Source: Armatimonadota bacterium | GTDB taxonomy: Bacteria > Armatimonadota > Fimbriimonadia > Fimbriimonadales > Fimbriimonadaceae | Assembly: GCA_023423495.1 (NCBI GenBank) | Contig: JAFAFM010000301.1 | Span: 1 to 10,600 of the forward strand | Length of the DNA: 10,600 bases | Direction: 5' to 3' | Shown: one piece after another, positions 1-6,649 of the stretch | Position numbering within the stretch: the stretch's first letter is position 1 | Layout: every line of letters starts with the position of its first letter | Notes under the pieces: model-generated | Databases searched by the model: none | Told to the model about the DNA's origin: nothing | Seen by the model: only the letters and a program-made list of their open reading frames with translations | Position numbers and translations under genes: made by a program

Positions 1-902
1 GATTTGATGTCTTCCAGGTCGGCAAGCTTGGCAACGACGTCGTCTTGCGTCTTCAGGACGAGTTTAAGCTCTGCTCGCAGCGCATCGGATTCTTGGTGAA
101 GAGAAGCCTGTGCCTTTTGCGCCTCTGCCTTTGTCGCCTCGATTCGAGCTAATAGGTCCGCGTGCTTTTGGTCGGCTTCCGTTAGCTGGCTCGCTGCCTT
201 GGCGATCTCCTCAGTCCCCTCGCGGGCAAACTTTTCAATTCGTGTTAGACGGGCTTCAAACTCATCGATCTGGGCCTTGAAGGAACGGACGACCGGTGGA
301 TTCTTGACCAGACGTTCCTGCGTCGATTCAATCTTCTCCAGTCGGTCGGTGATGCGTCCCACGGTCTCCAAATAGAGGTTCTTGGCCTCCTTGGACATCG
401 ATGTGGTGAACTGCTGCGACCGGCGGTTCATCATGAACATGATTCCCATGAACACGCCGAGACCGAGCATGATGTAAACCCACGGCAGATTGTTCACCTG
501 TTGGATGATCGGGGCCATGACCGATGCATCCTTCTTGTTGGAAGGAATCGGGACGTCGATCGTGAGGTAGGCCGGGATTACTTTTCGCGTCGGCCGGGAA
601 CCGGCAATCATCACCTTCCCTTGGAAGACCTGAACGTCCGGGCTAACCGCAACTTCGTTCTTGCCGCTTCCCGGATCCAGAGACACCAAACAATTCGGAC
701 TTACGTCGGCGGCCGCGGAAAAGGTGATGGAGGTGATCCGGTCGTTTTTGGTGACCTTGCCGTTCTTCTCGAAGATCACCATCGTGCCAGCCTTTCGGAT
801 CGCAGGATCATCAGAAGCAACGACCAGACGGTAGTCCGTGGCCATTGACATGACAGCGCTAATGAGAAGCGCAACGATTGCTAAGACGCGATAGCGGCCC
901 AT
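1..902 (-). CDS. Secreted/membrane-anchored coiled-coil protein, partial (3' end beyond window)
   Basis: The frame is open for 300 codons from an ATG at 902 to the left edge with no stop, so the C-terminus is missing. I do not recognise a named family. Residues 1-21 look like a signal peptide (basic MGRYR, hydrophobic core, small residues before TDYR). Residues 22-135 form a small beta-rich region with one cysteine (C71). Residues 140-158 (PWVYIMLGLGVFMGIMFMM) are a clear transmembrane helix followed by NRR. From about 170 to the edge the protein is charged, Ala/Glu/Lys/Leu-rich and heptad-like, consistent with a long coiled coil. By the positive-inside rule the N-terminal domain would be outside and the coiled coil in the cytoplasm. 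An alternative in-frame ATG lies at 914 (adding MDIP); neither start has a convincing ribosome binding site. It is transcribed divergently from nrdR. That it is a real gene is well supported; its function is unknown. Confidence 0.8.
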   Translation of the reverse strand, partial: MGRYRVLAIVALLISAVMSMATDYRLVVASDDPAIRKAGTMVIFEKNGKVTKNDRITSITFSAAADVSPNCLVSLDPGSGKNEVAVSPDVQVFQGKVMIAGSRPTRKVIPAYLTIDVPIPSNKKDASVMAPIIQQVNNLPWVYIMLGLGVFMGIMFMMNRRSQQFTTSMSKEAKNLYLETVGRITDRLEKIESTQERLVKNPPVVRSFKAQIDEFEARLTRIEKFAREGTEEIAKAASQLTEADQKHADLLARIEATKAEAQKAQASLHQESDALRAELKLVLKTQDDVVAKLADLEDIK

Positions 903-999
903 GGGAATATCCATTCCGCTACGGCGGCCCCTTGCATCCTAGTAATGTTGCTGGGCTATGCGTCCCTGAGAAATTTTACAGGCCCGCTGGATTTACGAG

Positions 1000-1015
1000 C
1001 CAGCAAATTTGCTGG
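1000..1015. repeat. 16-bp perfect palindrome in the divergent intergenic region
   Basis: CCAGCAAATTTGCTGG is a perfect inverted repeat with no spacer. It lies between the minus-strand coiled-coil gene and nrdR. Such dyads are commonly operators, but nothing identifies the binding protein, and it does not match the NrdR-box consensus. Confidence 0.5.
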
Positions 1016-1061
1016 TTGGAGCAGGGAAGTTATCCACCTCTCGAACTTGCGGCAAGGGTGG

Positions 1062-1081
1062 ACAAATTGTTGACAATTTGT
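1062..1081. promoter_or_regulatory. Candidate operator: 9-2-9 perfect inverted repeat upstream of nrdR
   Basis: ACAAATTGT (1062-1070) and ACAATTTGT (1073-1081) are exact reverse complements separated by TG. The dyad ends 16 bases upstream of the proposed -35 at 1098 and itself contains a TTGACA hexamer (1070-1075). Its position fits a transcription-factor site controlling nrdR-nrdJ. It does not resemble the NrdR box (ACAC-N8-GTGT type), so the cognate regulator is unknown. Confidence 0.45.
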
Positions 1082-1097
1082 GAGCAAAAAAATCACT

Positions 1098-1127
1098 TGT
1101 CATAACAACATCTTGTGGATGTACAAT
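1098..1127 (+). promoter_or_regulatory. Probable sigma70-type promoter for nrdR-nrdJ
   Basis: TTGTCA (1098-1103) and TACAAT (1122-1127) are separated by 18 bases, giving a good -10 and a fair -35. The spacer holds a 5-bp inverted repeat, ACATC/GATGT (1108-1112 and 1118-1122), which could be an operator. Transcription would start near 1134, downstream of the ATG at 1126. This supports the canonical NrdR start at 1165 over the longer reading. Confidence 0.45.
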
Positions 1128-1164
1128 GAGAGCACCCCAAGATATTGGGGTTTTTGGAAATCTC

Positions 1165-1635
1165 ATGAAATGTCCTTTCTGCGGTAGCGAAGAGCAAAAA
1201 GTTCTCGATTCGCGGCCTGCCCGTGATGGGGAGGCGATCCGCAGGCGGCGCGAGTGCGTCGGATGCAACCGTAGGTTCACGACGTTCGAAGAGCCAGAAA
1301 GGCCGCGACTTTTCGTGGAGAAACGTGACGGCACCCGCGAAGAGTTCGACCGCGACAAGTGCCTGAAATCCATGCTAATCGCTTGCCGAAAGCGTAATAT
1401 AAGTGTAGACATTCTGCGCGCAAGCGTAGAAAGAATTGAACGAGATTTGTTTCAGGAATTTGATGAAGAAGTGCCGACTCAAGCGATCGGCGAAAAAGTT
1501 TTGCAAGCTCTTTTTGCTATCGACTCGGTGGCATATGTCCGCTTTGCTTCGGTTTACAAAGAATTCAACACAATCACAGATTTTCAATCCATTATCGACT
1601 CTGTCACCAAAGGAATGTCAGAAATCACAAGCTAG
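1165..1635 (+). CDS. nrdR: Transcriptional repressor NrdR
   Basis: 156 residues, the normal NrdR length. NrdR is the ATP/dATP-sensing repressor of ribonucleotide reductase genes. The N-terminal zinc ribbon has C3-X2-C6 and C31-X2-C34 (MKCPFCG and CVGC) followed by RRRFTTFE-like NRRFTTFEEPE. An ATP-cone spans about residues 48-138, starting LFVEKRDGTREEFDRDK. I chose ATG 1165 because family members begin M-[KR]-C-P-[FY]-C. The in-frame ATG at 1126 would add a non-homologous MRAPQDIGVFGNL and overlaps the proposed -10 box. A GGA sits 6 bases before the chosen start. nrdJ follows after 18 bases, so the two are almost certainly co-transcribed, and NrdR presumably controls nrdJ and itself. No canonical NrdR box is visible upstream. 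Confidence 0.96.
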   Translation: MKCPFCGSEEQKVLDSRPARDGEAIRRRRECVGCNRRFTTFEEPERPRLFVEKRDGTREEFDRDKCLKSMLIACRKRNISVDILRASVERIERDLFQEFDEEVPTQAIGEKVLQALFAIDSVAYVRFASVYKEFNTITDFQSIIDSVTKGMSEITS

Positions 1636-1653
1636 GGAAGGTTCGCGTCCATC

Positions 1654-4600
1654 ATGCAAATTAACCGTTATTTCACTAAAGCCGGCCAATCCGCCTACGA
1701 AGGAATTCCCTTCGAGCCACGCACCAGCACCATCCGCAACCCTGATGGCTCCACTGTGTTCAACATGGAGAACGTCATGGTGCCGGCGCACTGGTCACAG
1801 GTGGCCACCGACATCCTTGCCCAGAAATATTTCCGCAAGGCCGGGATCCAGGAAGGTGAAAAGTCAAAGGCTCACCTGACCCAGTGGACAAAGCCGGACG
1901 CCGACGGTGAAACCGATTCCCGAGAGGTCTTCCACCGCCTCGCGGGCTGCTGGCGACACTGGGGAGACCAGTTTGGTTACTTCGACTCCGAAGAAGACGG
2001 ACAAGCCTTTTATGACGAGCTCGTCCACATGCTGGCGCTCCAGATTGCCGCACCCAACAGTCCCCAGTGGTTCAACACCGGACTGCACTACGCCTACGGC
2101 ATTACGGGCGGAGCTCAGGGCCATTACTACGTCGACCCCAAGTCGGGCGAGCTAACCCGAAGCGTGAACGCCTACGAGCGGCCACAACCGCACGCCTGCT
2201 TCATCCTGAGCGTGAAGGATGACTTGGTCAATGAGGGCGGCATCATGGACCTCTGGACCCGAGAAGCCCGCATCTTTAAGTACGGATCGGGCGTGGGCAC
2301 CAACTTCTCCAAGATTCGGGGCGAGAACGAGAAGCTCTCGGGAGGCGGGAAGTCCAGCGGACTCATGAGCTTCCTCCGAGTGGGTGACCGGTCCGCGGGC
2401 GCCATCAAGTCGGGGGGCACCACCCGACGCGCGGCCAAGATGGTCTGCCTGGATATGGATCATCCCGACATCCGGGAATTCATCAACTGGAAGGTCAAGG
2501 AAGAGCAGAAGGTTGCGGCGCTGGTAACTGGCTCCGTCCTCAACCAGAAGCACCTCAATGCGATCATCGGCGCTTGCTGGGCCGGGGATGCCAGTGGCAA
2601 CTTCAACCCCCGAAGCAACCAGGCGCTCCGAACCGCCATCGCCGAAGCCAAAGCCGCTGCCATTCCGCTGAACTACATCCAGCGAGCCATTCAACTCGCT
2701 GAGAACGGGGCTAGGGAGATCATCTTCCCCGTCTTCGACACCGGCTACGAGTCGGAGGCCTACATAACCGTCTCCGGCCAGAACTCCAACAACTCCGTGC
2801 GCGTGCCCAACGAGTTCTTCCACGCGGTGGAGAAGGATCTGGACTGGCACATGACTTCTCGCACCAACGGCAAAGTGGTGAAGAGCGTCAAGGCTCGAGA
2901 GCTTTGGGATGACATCTGCGAAGCCGCATGGCAGTCGGCCGACCCAGGCCTCCAGTACGACTCCACCATCAATGAGTGGCACACCTGCCCCGCGGACGGC
3001 CGGATCAACGCCAGCAACCCGTGCTCCGAGTACATGTTCCTCGACGACACAGCCTGCAACCTCGCAAGCATCAACCTGGCCAAGTTCTACGACCTCAAGA
3101 CCGGCCGGTTCGACATCGAAGGCTACAAGCACGCCATCCGCATCTGGACCGTGGTCCTGGAAGTCAGCGTGCTCATGGCCCAATTCCCAAGCCGAGAGAT
3201 TGCCCAACTCAGCTACGACTTCCGAACCCTGGGCCTGGGCTATGCCAATGTTGGCGCTCTCCTGATGCAGATGGGCATTCCCTACGACAGCCCGCAGGGA
3301 TTCGCCATCGCCGGAGCGCTCACCGCCATCATGGGTGGCGAGAGCTACGCCGCCAGCGCCGAGATGGCCAAGGAACAGGGTCCGTTCCCCCGCTACGAGC
3401 CCAACCGCGAGCACATGCTGCGCGTCATCCGAAACCATCGCCGAGCTGCGTACAACGAGTCCACATCCTATGAAGGGCTCAGCGTGAAGCCGGTCGGCAT
3501 CGATCCCGACGAATGCCCGTCTGACATGCTCACGGCCGCCCGCGAAGCCTGGGACAAGGCTTTGGAGCTTGGTGAGCAAAGCGGGTTCCGCAACGCCCAG
3601 GTCACCGTCATCGCGCCCACCGGCACGATCGGCCTCATCATGGACTGCGACACCACCGGCATCGAGCCTGACTTCGCCCTGGTGAAGTTCAAGAAGCTAT
3701 CCGGCGGCGGCTACTTCAAGATCATCAACCAGTCCATTCCGCCCGCCCTCACCAAGCTTGGCTACGACGCTCAACAGATCGAGGACATCGTCGGCTATGT
3801 GGTCGGACACAAGACCCTCAAGGGTGCGCCGGGCATCAATCACGAAACCCTGCGCGACCGTGGTTTCACGGACGAAGCCCTCGCTGCCGTGGAAGCCGGA
3901 CTGGAGAACGCCTTCGAACTCAAGTTCGCCTTCAACAAATTCAGCCTGGGTGACGACTTCTGCCGCAAAGTCCTCGGCTTTACCGAAGATGAGCTGGATG
4001 ATTGGAACTTCGACATGCTCCAATCGCTTGGCTTCACCAAAGCCGAGATCGAAGCCGCCAATGAATATGTCTGCGGCGCCATGACCATCGAAGGCGCGCC
4101 CCAACTTCGACCGGAGCACCTGCCCGTGTTCGACTGCGCCAACAAGTGCGGACGCAAGGGTCAGCGCTACATCAGCGCCGAAGGCCACATCCGCATGATG
4201 GCCGCCGCCCAGCCGTTCCTCTCGGGCGCCATCAGCAAGACCATCAACCTTCCCAGCCACGCGACGGTCAAGGAAGTGAACGACGCCTACTGGCTGTCCT
4301 GGTCGCTGGGCCTCAAGGCCAACGCGCTGTATCGGGACGGCTCCAAGCTCAGCCAACCGCTGAACGCCAGCACGGATGATGCGGCGGCCGCGATTTTGGA
4401 GGCATCTATCGATGCCGTAAATAGTCATTCGGAAGTAGTAAATGACCCGAGTTCCGACGATTTACCACTTACCGCTTACGAGTTACAAACGAGCCAACAC
4501 GCTGCCATCCAAGAGGCGGCAACCAAGCTCGTCTACCGATACATCGCCAAGCGGCGCACCATGCCCGCCCGACGCAAGGGATACACCCAAAAGGCAAGGG

Positions 4601-5442
4601 TCGGCGGACACAAGGTCTACATCCGCACCGGTGAATTCGAAGACGGGCAGCTTGGCGAGATCTTCATCGACATGCATCGCGAAGGCGCCGCCTTCCGGTC
4701 ATTGATGAACTGCTTCGCCATTTCCATCTCGCTCGGCCTGCAATACGGCGTGCCGCTGGAGGAGTTCGTCGAGGCGTTCGTCTTTACCCGGTTCGAGCCC
4801 AACGGCAGCGTGCAGGGACACGACAACATCAAGATGTCCACGTCGGTCATCGACTACATCTTCCGCGAGCTCGCGCTCAGCTATCTGGGCCGCACCGACC
4901 TGGTGCAGGTAAAGCCCGAGGACCTGCGCGGCGATTCCGTTGGGAAACCCTCGCAGATGCCGGACTTCGATGAGGAAGAGGATAAGGGTGACTTCGACGG
5001 CCATGTGCCCGGCAGCGCCTACACGGATCACGGAGGAACGGGCTACCGTCCCCACGCTACCGTTGAAGACGGATCGCCGAACGCCGAAGACCGAAGACCG
5101 GACACCGCGCAAACGGTCCTGCCTTTCGAGGGCGGCCCATCGGTCGGCTCCCCGACTTCGAGTCTGGAACAGGCTCAGCGCGCGGCGGTAGGGAAGTCGA
5201 GCGCTATTGTAGTGGGCCAGGCGGCAGTAGTGGCCGACGCGCCACGCCCAACGCCCGACGCCCCACGCCCCACGCCTGACGCTTCACGCCCCACGCCTGA
5301 CGCCCTCACCGAGAAGATCCGCATCGCCCGCCTCAAAGGCTACGAAGGCGACCCGTGTACCAACTGCGGCTCGTTCACCATGGTACGGAACGGGGTGTGC
5401 TTGAAGTGCGACACGTGCGGAGAGACGAGTGGCTGCAGTTGA
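1654..5442 (+). CDS. nrdJ: Vitamin B12-dependent (class II) ribonucleoside-diphosphate reductase NrdJ
   Basis: 1262 residues. It reduces ribonucleotides to deoxyribonucleotides using an adenosylcobalamin-generated thiyl radical, without oxygen. Visible signatures are [10 protein letters not shown] in the N-terminal domain, the redox cysteine C182 in HACFILSVK, and GSGVGTNFS with [12 protein letters not shown]. The catalytic finger NPCSE (N455, C457, E459) is followed 11 residues later by C468, the spacing seen between thiyl and partner cysteines in class II enzymes. The phosphate-binding APTGTIG is at 654-660. A conserved C-terminal module runs from about residue 960 to 1085 ([19 protein letters not shown] through RFEPNG and YLGR). 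The tail ends in a cysteine cluster, C1235-X2-C1238 and C1249-X2-C1252-X2-C1255, plus C1261, probably for re-reduction. Two linkers (about 921-945 and 1130-1217) are low-complexity and heptanucleotide-periodic. AGGGAAGG lies about 12 bases before the ATG. Confidence 0.97.
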   Translation: MQINRYFTKAGQSAYEGIPFEPRTSTIRNPDGSTVFNMENVMVPAHWSQVATDILAQKYFRKAGIQEGEKSKAHLTQWTKPDADGETDSREVFHRLAGCWRHWGDQFGYFDSEEDGQAFYDELVHMLALQIAAPNSPQWFNTGLHYAYGITGGAQGHYYVDPKSGELTRSVNAYERPQPHACFILSVKDDLVNEGGIMDLWTREARIFKYGSGVGTNFSKIRGENEKLSGGGKSSGLMSFLRVGDRSAGAIKSGGTTRRAAKMVCLDMDHPDIREFINWKVKEEQKVAALVTGSVLNQKHLNAIIGACWAGDASGNFNPRSNQALRTAIAEAKAAAIPLNYIQRAIQLAENGAREIIFPVFDTGYESEAYITVSGQNSNNSVRVPNEFFHAVEKDLDWHMTSRTNGKVVKSVKARELWDDICEAAWQSADPGLQYDSTINEWHTCPADGRINASNPCSEYMFLDDTACNLASINLAKFYDLKTGRFDIEGYKHAIRIWTVVLEVSVLMAQFPSREIAQLSYDFRTLGLGYANVGALLMQMGIPYDSPQGFAIAGALTAIMGGESYAASAEMAKEQGPFPRYEPNREHMLRVIRNHRRAAYNESTSYEGLSVKPVGIDPDECPSDMLTAAREAWDKALELGEQSGFRNAQVTVIAPTGTIGLIMDCDTTGIEPDFALVKFKKLSGGGYFKIINQSIPPALTKLGYDAQQIEDIVGYVVGHKTLKGAPGINHETLRDRGFTDEALAAVEAGLENAFELKFAFNKFSLGDDFCRKVLGFTEDELDDWNFDMLQSLGFTKAEIEAANEYVCGAMTIEGAPQLRPEHLPVFDCANKCGRKGQRYISAEGHIRMMAAAQPFLSGAISKTINLPSHATVKEVNDAYWLSWSLGLKANALYRDGSKLSQPLNASTDDAAAAILEASIDAVNSHSEVVNDPSSDDLPLTAYELQTSQHAAIQEAATKLVYRYIAKRRTMPARRKGYTQKARVGGHKVYIRTGEFEDGQLGEIFIDMHREGAAFRSLMNCFAISISLGLQYGVPLEEFVEAFVFTRFEPNGSVQGHDNIKMSTSVIDYIFRELALSYLGRTDLVQVKPEDLRGDSVGKPSQMPDFDEEEDKGDFDGHVPGSAYTDHGGTGYRPHATVEDGSPNAEDRRPDTAQTVLPFEGGPSVGSPTSSLEQAQRAAVGKSSAIVVGQAAVVADAPRPTPDAPRPTPDASRPTPDALTEKIRIARLKGYEGDPCTNCGSFTMVRNGVCLKCDTCGETSGCS
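4416..4488 (+). repeat. Heptanucleotide-periodic, AT-rich insert within the first nrdJ linker
   Basis: TTTACCA, CTTACCG, CTTACGA and GTTACAA follow one another in strict 7-base register at 4461-4488. Just upstream, CGTAAAT (4416-4422) and AGTAAAT (4437-4443) are 21 bases (three heptads) apart and are the reverse-complement type of the same unit, giving short inverted pairings (for example GTAAAT at 4438 with ATTTAC at 4460). The segment is much AT-richer than the surrounding gene. It encodes part of the non-conserved linker [19 protein letters not shown]. Confidence 0.6.
5043..5105 (+). repeat. Heptanucleotide-periodic array within the nrdJ C-terminal linker (CGAAGAC-type)
   Basis: Read in 7-base steps from 5043 the sequence is CTACCGT, CCCCACG, CTACCGT, TGAAGAC, GGATCGC, CGAACGC, CGAAGAC, CGAAGAC, CGGACAC. 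Related heptads recur in register although 7 is not a multiple of 3, so the periodicity is at the DNA level and not the protein level. It encodes the variable linker around [14 protein letters not shown]. Confidence 0.55.
5236..5305 (+). repeat. Ten-unit heptanucleotide tandem repeat (NACGCCY) within nrdJ
   Basis: Ten consecutive heptads follow the pattern NACGCCY with few deviations: GACGCGC, CACGCCC, AACGCCC, GACGCCC, CACGCCC, CACGCCT, GACGCTT, CACGCCC, CACGCCT, GACGCCC. Three heptads make 21 bases, so the protein reads as a 7-residue repeat, [21 protein letters not shown] (residues 1195-1215). This is a flexible Pro-rich linker just before the C-terminal cysteine module. Confidence 0.85.
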
Positions 5443-5458
5443 GGGACAATAACATTTC

Positions 5459-5773
5459 ATGCGATTAAGGAATCTGGAAATCGACACGAACGAGTTGGCG
5501 AAGCTCTGCAAGAAATGGAGCATCGCCCGGATTGAGGTTTTCGGTTCGGCGCTCCGCGACGACTTTGGTCCGGAGAGCGATATCGACCTTCTCGTGTCAT
5601 TCCAGCCTGAGGCGCATGTCGGACTCTTCCAAATGGATTTGGCGGAAGCGGAACTCAGCCGATTGTTCGGTCGCAAAGTCGACCTTGTTTCGCGCCGTGG
5701 AATTGAGGCGAGCGAGAATTGGATTCGAAAACAGGACATTCTAAGTTCGGCGGTGCAAGTCTTTGCCGCATGA
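5459..5773 (+). CDS. mntA: MNT-type minimal nucleotidyltransferase, antitoxin of a MntA/HepT pair
   Basis: 104 residues. MntA-type antitoxins neutralise the HEPN RNase toxin HepT by transferring AMP to a tyrosine of its RX4HXY motif. The hallmark GSX10DXD is present: G29-S30, then D41 and D43 in SDIDLLVSF. The third acidic residue D75 lies in GRKVDLVSRRG. The C-terminal stretch NWIRKQDILSSAVQVFAA is typical of the family. The gene starts 16 bases after nrdJ's stop, with GAGGGA (5441-5446) overlapping that stop as a possible ribosome binding site, so it may be co-transcribed with nrdR-nrdJ. Its last 11 bases overlap the start of the hepT frame, the usual arrangement. All active-site residues are intact, so the antitoxin looks functional even though the toxin frame is broken. 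MntA is an inference from family and neighbour; a stand-alone MNT enzyme is the alternative. Confidence 0.88.
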   Translation: MRLRNLEIDTNELAKLCKKWSIARIEVFGSALRDDFGPESDIDLLVSFQPEAHVGLFQMDLAEAELSRLFGRKVDLVSRRGIEASENWIRKQDILSSAVQVFAA

Positions 5774-6119
5774 CCCGAAAGCGACAATGGTCGACATGTT
5801 GACCGCCGCCAGACGCGCAGTCGCACGGCTTGGACAGACCGCTCTCGAAGAATTCGAATCAGACACGGACTTGCAATGGATCATGTTCAGTCAAATCGTG
5901 CTAATCGGAGAAGCAGCCGCGCGGATGCCATAAGATGCACGAAATCTCTTTCCAGAAGTTCCATGGTCGCAGGCGTTTTCGATGAGAAATAGGGTGGTGC
6001 ACGGTTACGATTCGATCGATTGGAAGATCGTTTATGAAACCGTATCGGGCGAGTTGCCTAACCTGATAGCGATTCTCGAAAGTAAATTGGGACCGGATTT
6101 GGAAGTGGACTTAGGATGA
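5763..6119 (+). pseudogene. hepT: HEPN-family toxin HepT, interrupted by one in-frame stop codon
   Basis: Read from TTG 5763 the frame gives MPHDPKATMVDMLTAARRAV, the usual HepT N-terminus, and continues to GEAAARMP. A TAA follows at 5931-5933 (codon 57), and the same frame then carries on as DARNLFPEVPWSQAFSMRNR and beyond, to a TGA at 6117. Ignoring the stop, the product has 118 residues, normal for HepT. The RNase motif RX4HXY is intact downstream of the stop: R75, H80, Y82 in RNRVVHGY. The interrupted codon would become Gln (CAA) by one base change. No frameshift is needed. The start overlaps mntA by 11 bases and the end overlaps the next gene by ATGA. As written, the product is a 56-residue fragment without the active site. 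Sequencing error or readthrough are the alternatives. An ATG at 5787 is a second possible start. Confidence 0.85.
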
Positions 6120-6610
6120 AGCTGTACGATCACGCCCAACGCCTGACCCTCATTGCACTGCGTCTCGCCCTCGCCCTTGGATTGGCGGCTTGCGGCAAAC
6201 CGGGCACCGACTCCGCCTCCCCCGACGGCGCGACGCTCGTTCGAGGTGTGGAGTCCGACGATGCGGAGATGAATGCCGCCATCCAGCGGGCCAAAGACAC
6301 TTTGCCCGAGTTCATCCGGGAGTTCAAAAACCCGGCCGGACGGATGTTCACGGTCAAGACTCCGCTCCCCACTCCCAGCGGCGATATGGAGCACATCTGG
6401 GTGGAGGTCGATTCCTATGCGAACGGGACTTTCCGGGGCAAACTGGGGAACGATCCGGAGAACCTCCCTGGCCGTAAGCTGGGCGACCCCATCGAGGTCA
6501 AGGAGCAGGACATTTCCGATTGGATGATCGCCGACAACTCTTCCGGAGAACTCAAAATGAAGGGCGGCTACACCACCGAGGTACTGATGAAGCGGGAGAA
6601 ACATCAGTGA
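6116..6610 (+). CDS. DUF2314-family lipoprotein
   Basis: 164 residues. The N-terminus is a lipoprotein signal: hydrophobic residues 10-25 ending in the lipobox L23-A-A-C26, so C26 should be lipidated and the protein membrane-anchored outside the cytoplasm. The mature part matches what I know of DUF2314 proteins: a predicted helix with AAIQRAKDTLPEFIREF (54-70), then FTVKTPL, the EHIWVEV strand (92-98), GTFRGKLGN (104-112), KLGDPIEVKEQDISDWM (121-137) and a terminal GGYTTEVL (150-157). The biochemical function of this domain is not established. The ATG overlaps the hepT stop (ATGA), implying translational coupling to the toxin-antitoxin pair, though the overlap may be incidental. It is convergent with the next gene, with 39 bases between stops and no obvious terminator. 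Confidence 0.82.
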   Translation: MKLYDHAQRLTLIALRLALALGLAACGKPGTDSASPDGATLVRGVESDDAEMNAAIQRAKDTLPEFIREFKNPAGRMFTVKTPLPTPSGDMEHIWVEVDSYANGTFRGKLGNDPENLPGRKLGDPIEVKEQDISDWMIADNSSGELKMKGGYTTEVLMKREKHQ

Positions 6611-6649
6611 CCTCCATCGCTAACCTACGTGGTCAACGACGAGCCTGAA

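Noticed and set aside
878..1105. 75-codon plus-strand frame before nrdR
   Set aside because: It overlaps the start of the minus-strand signal-peptide gene and the palindrome/promoter region, and has no ribosome binding site or recognisable product.
1126..1164. Thirteen-residue N-terminal extension of NrdR from ATG 1126
   Set aside because: It is not part of the NrdR family N-terminus, and ATG 1126 falls inside the proposed -10 hexamer. ATG 1165 gives the canonical MKCPFC start.
2152..3579. 475-codon open frame on the minus strand
   Set aside because: It lies wholly antisense to the conserved catalytic core of nrdJ. Its product is low-complexity Val/Gly/Leu-rich with no recognisable domain, and it is explained by codon bias of the gene on the other strand.
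3697..4428. 243-codon open frame on the minus strand
   Set aside because: Antisense to nrdJ, with no start context or domain; a compositional shadow.
4416..5305. CRISPR-like array in the repeated parts of nrdJ
   Set aside because: The units are only 7 bases long, contiguous, without spacers, and inside an intact reading frame.
5770..5802. ATG overlapping the mntA stop (ATGA) as the hepT start
   Set aside because: That frame ends after ten codons. The frame starting with TTG 5763 gives the family-type MPHDPKATMVDML and needs no frameshift, so I dropped an initial frameshift hypothesis.
6032..6604. 190-codon minus-strand frame
   Set aside because: Antisense to the DUF2314-like lipoprotein, which has a clear lipobox and family motifs.
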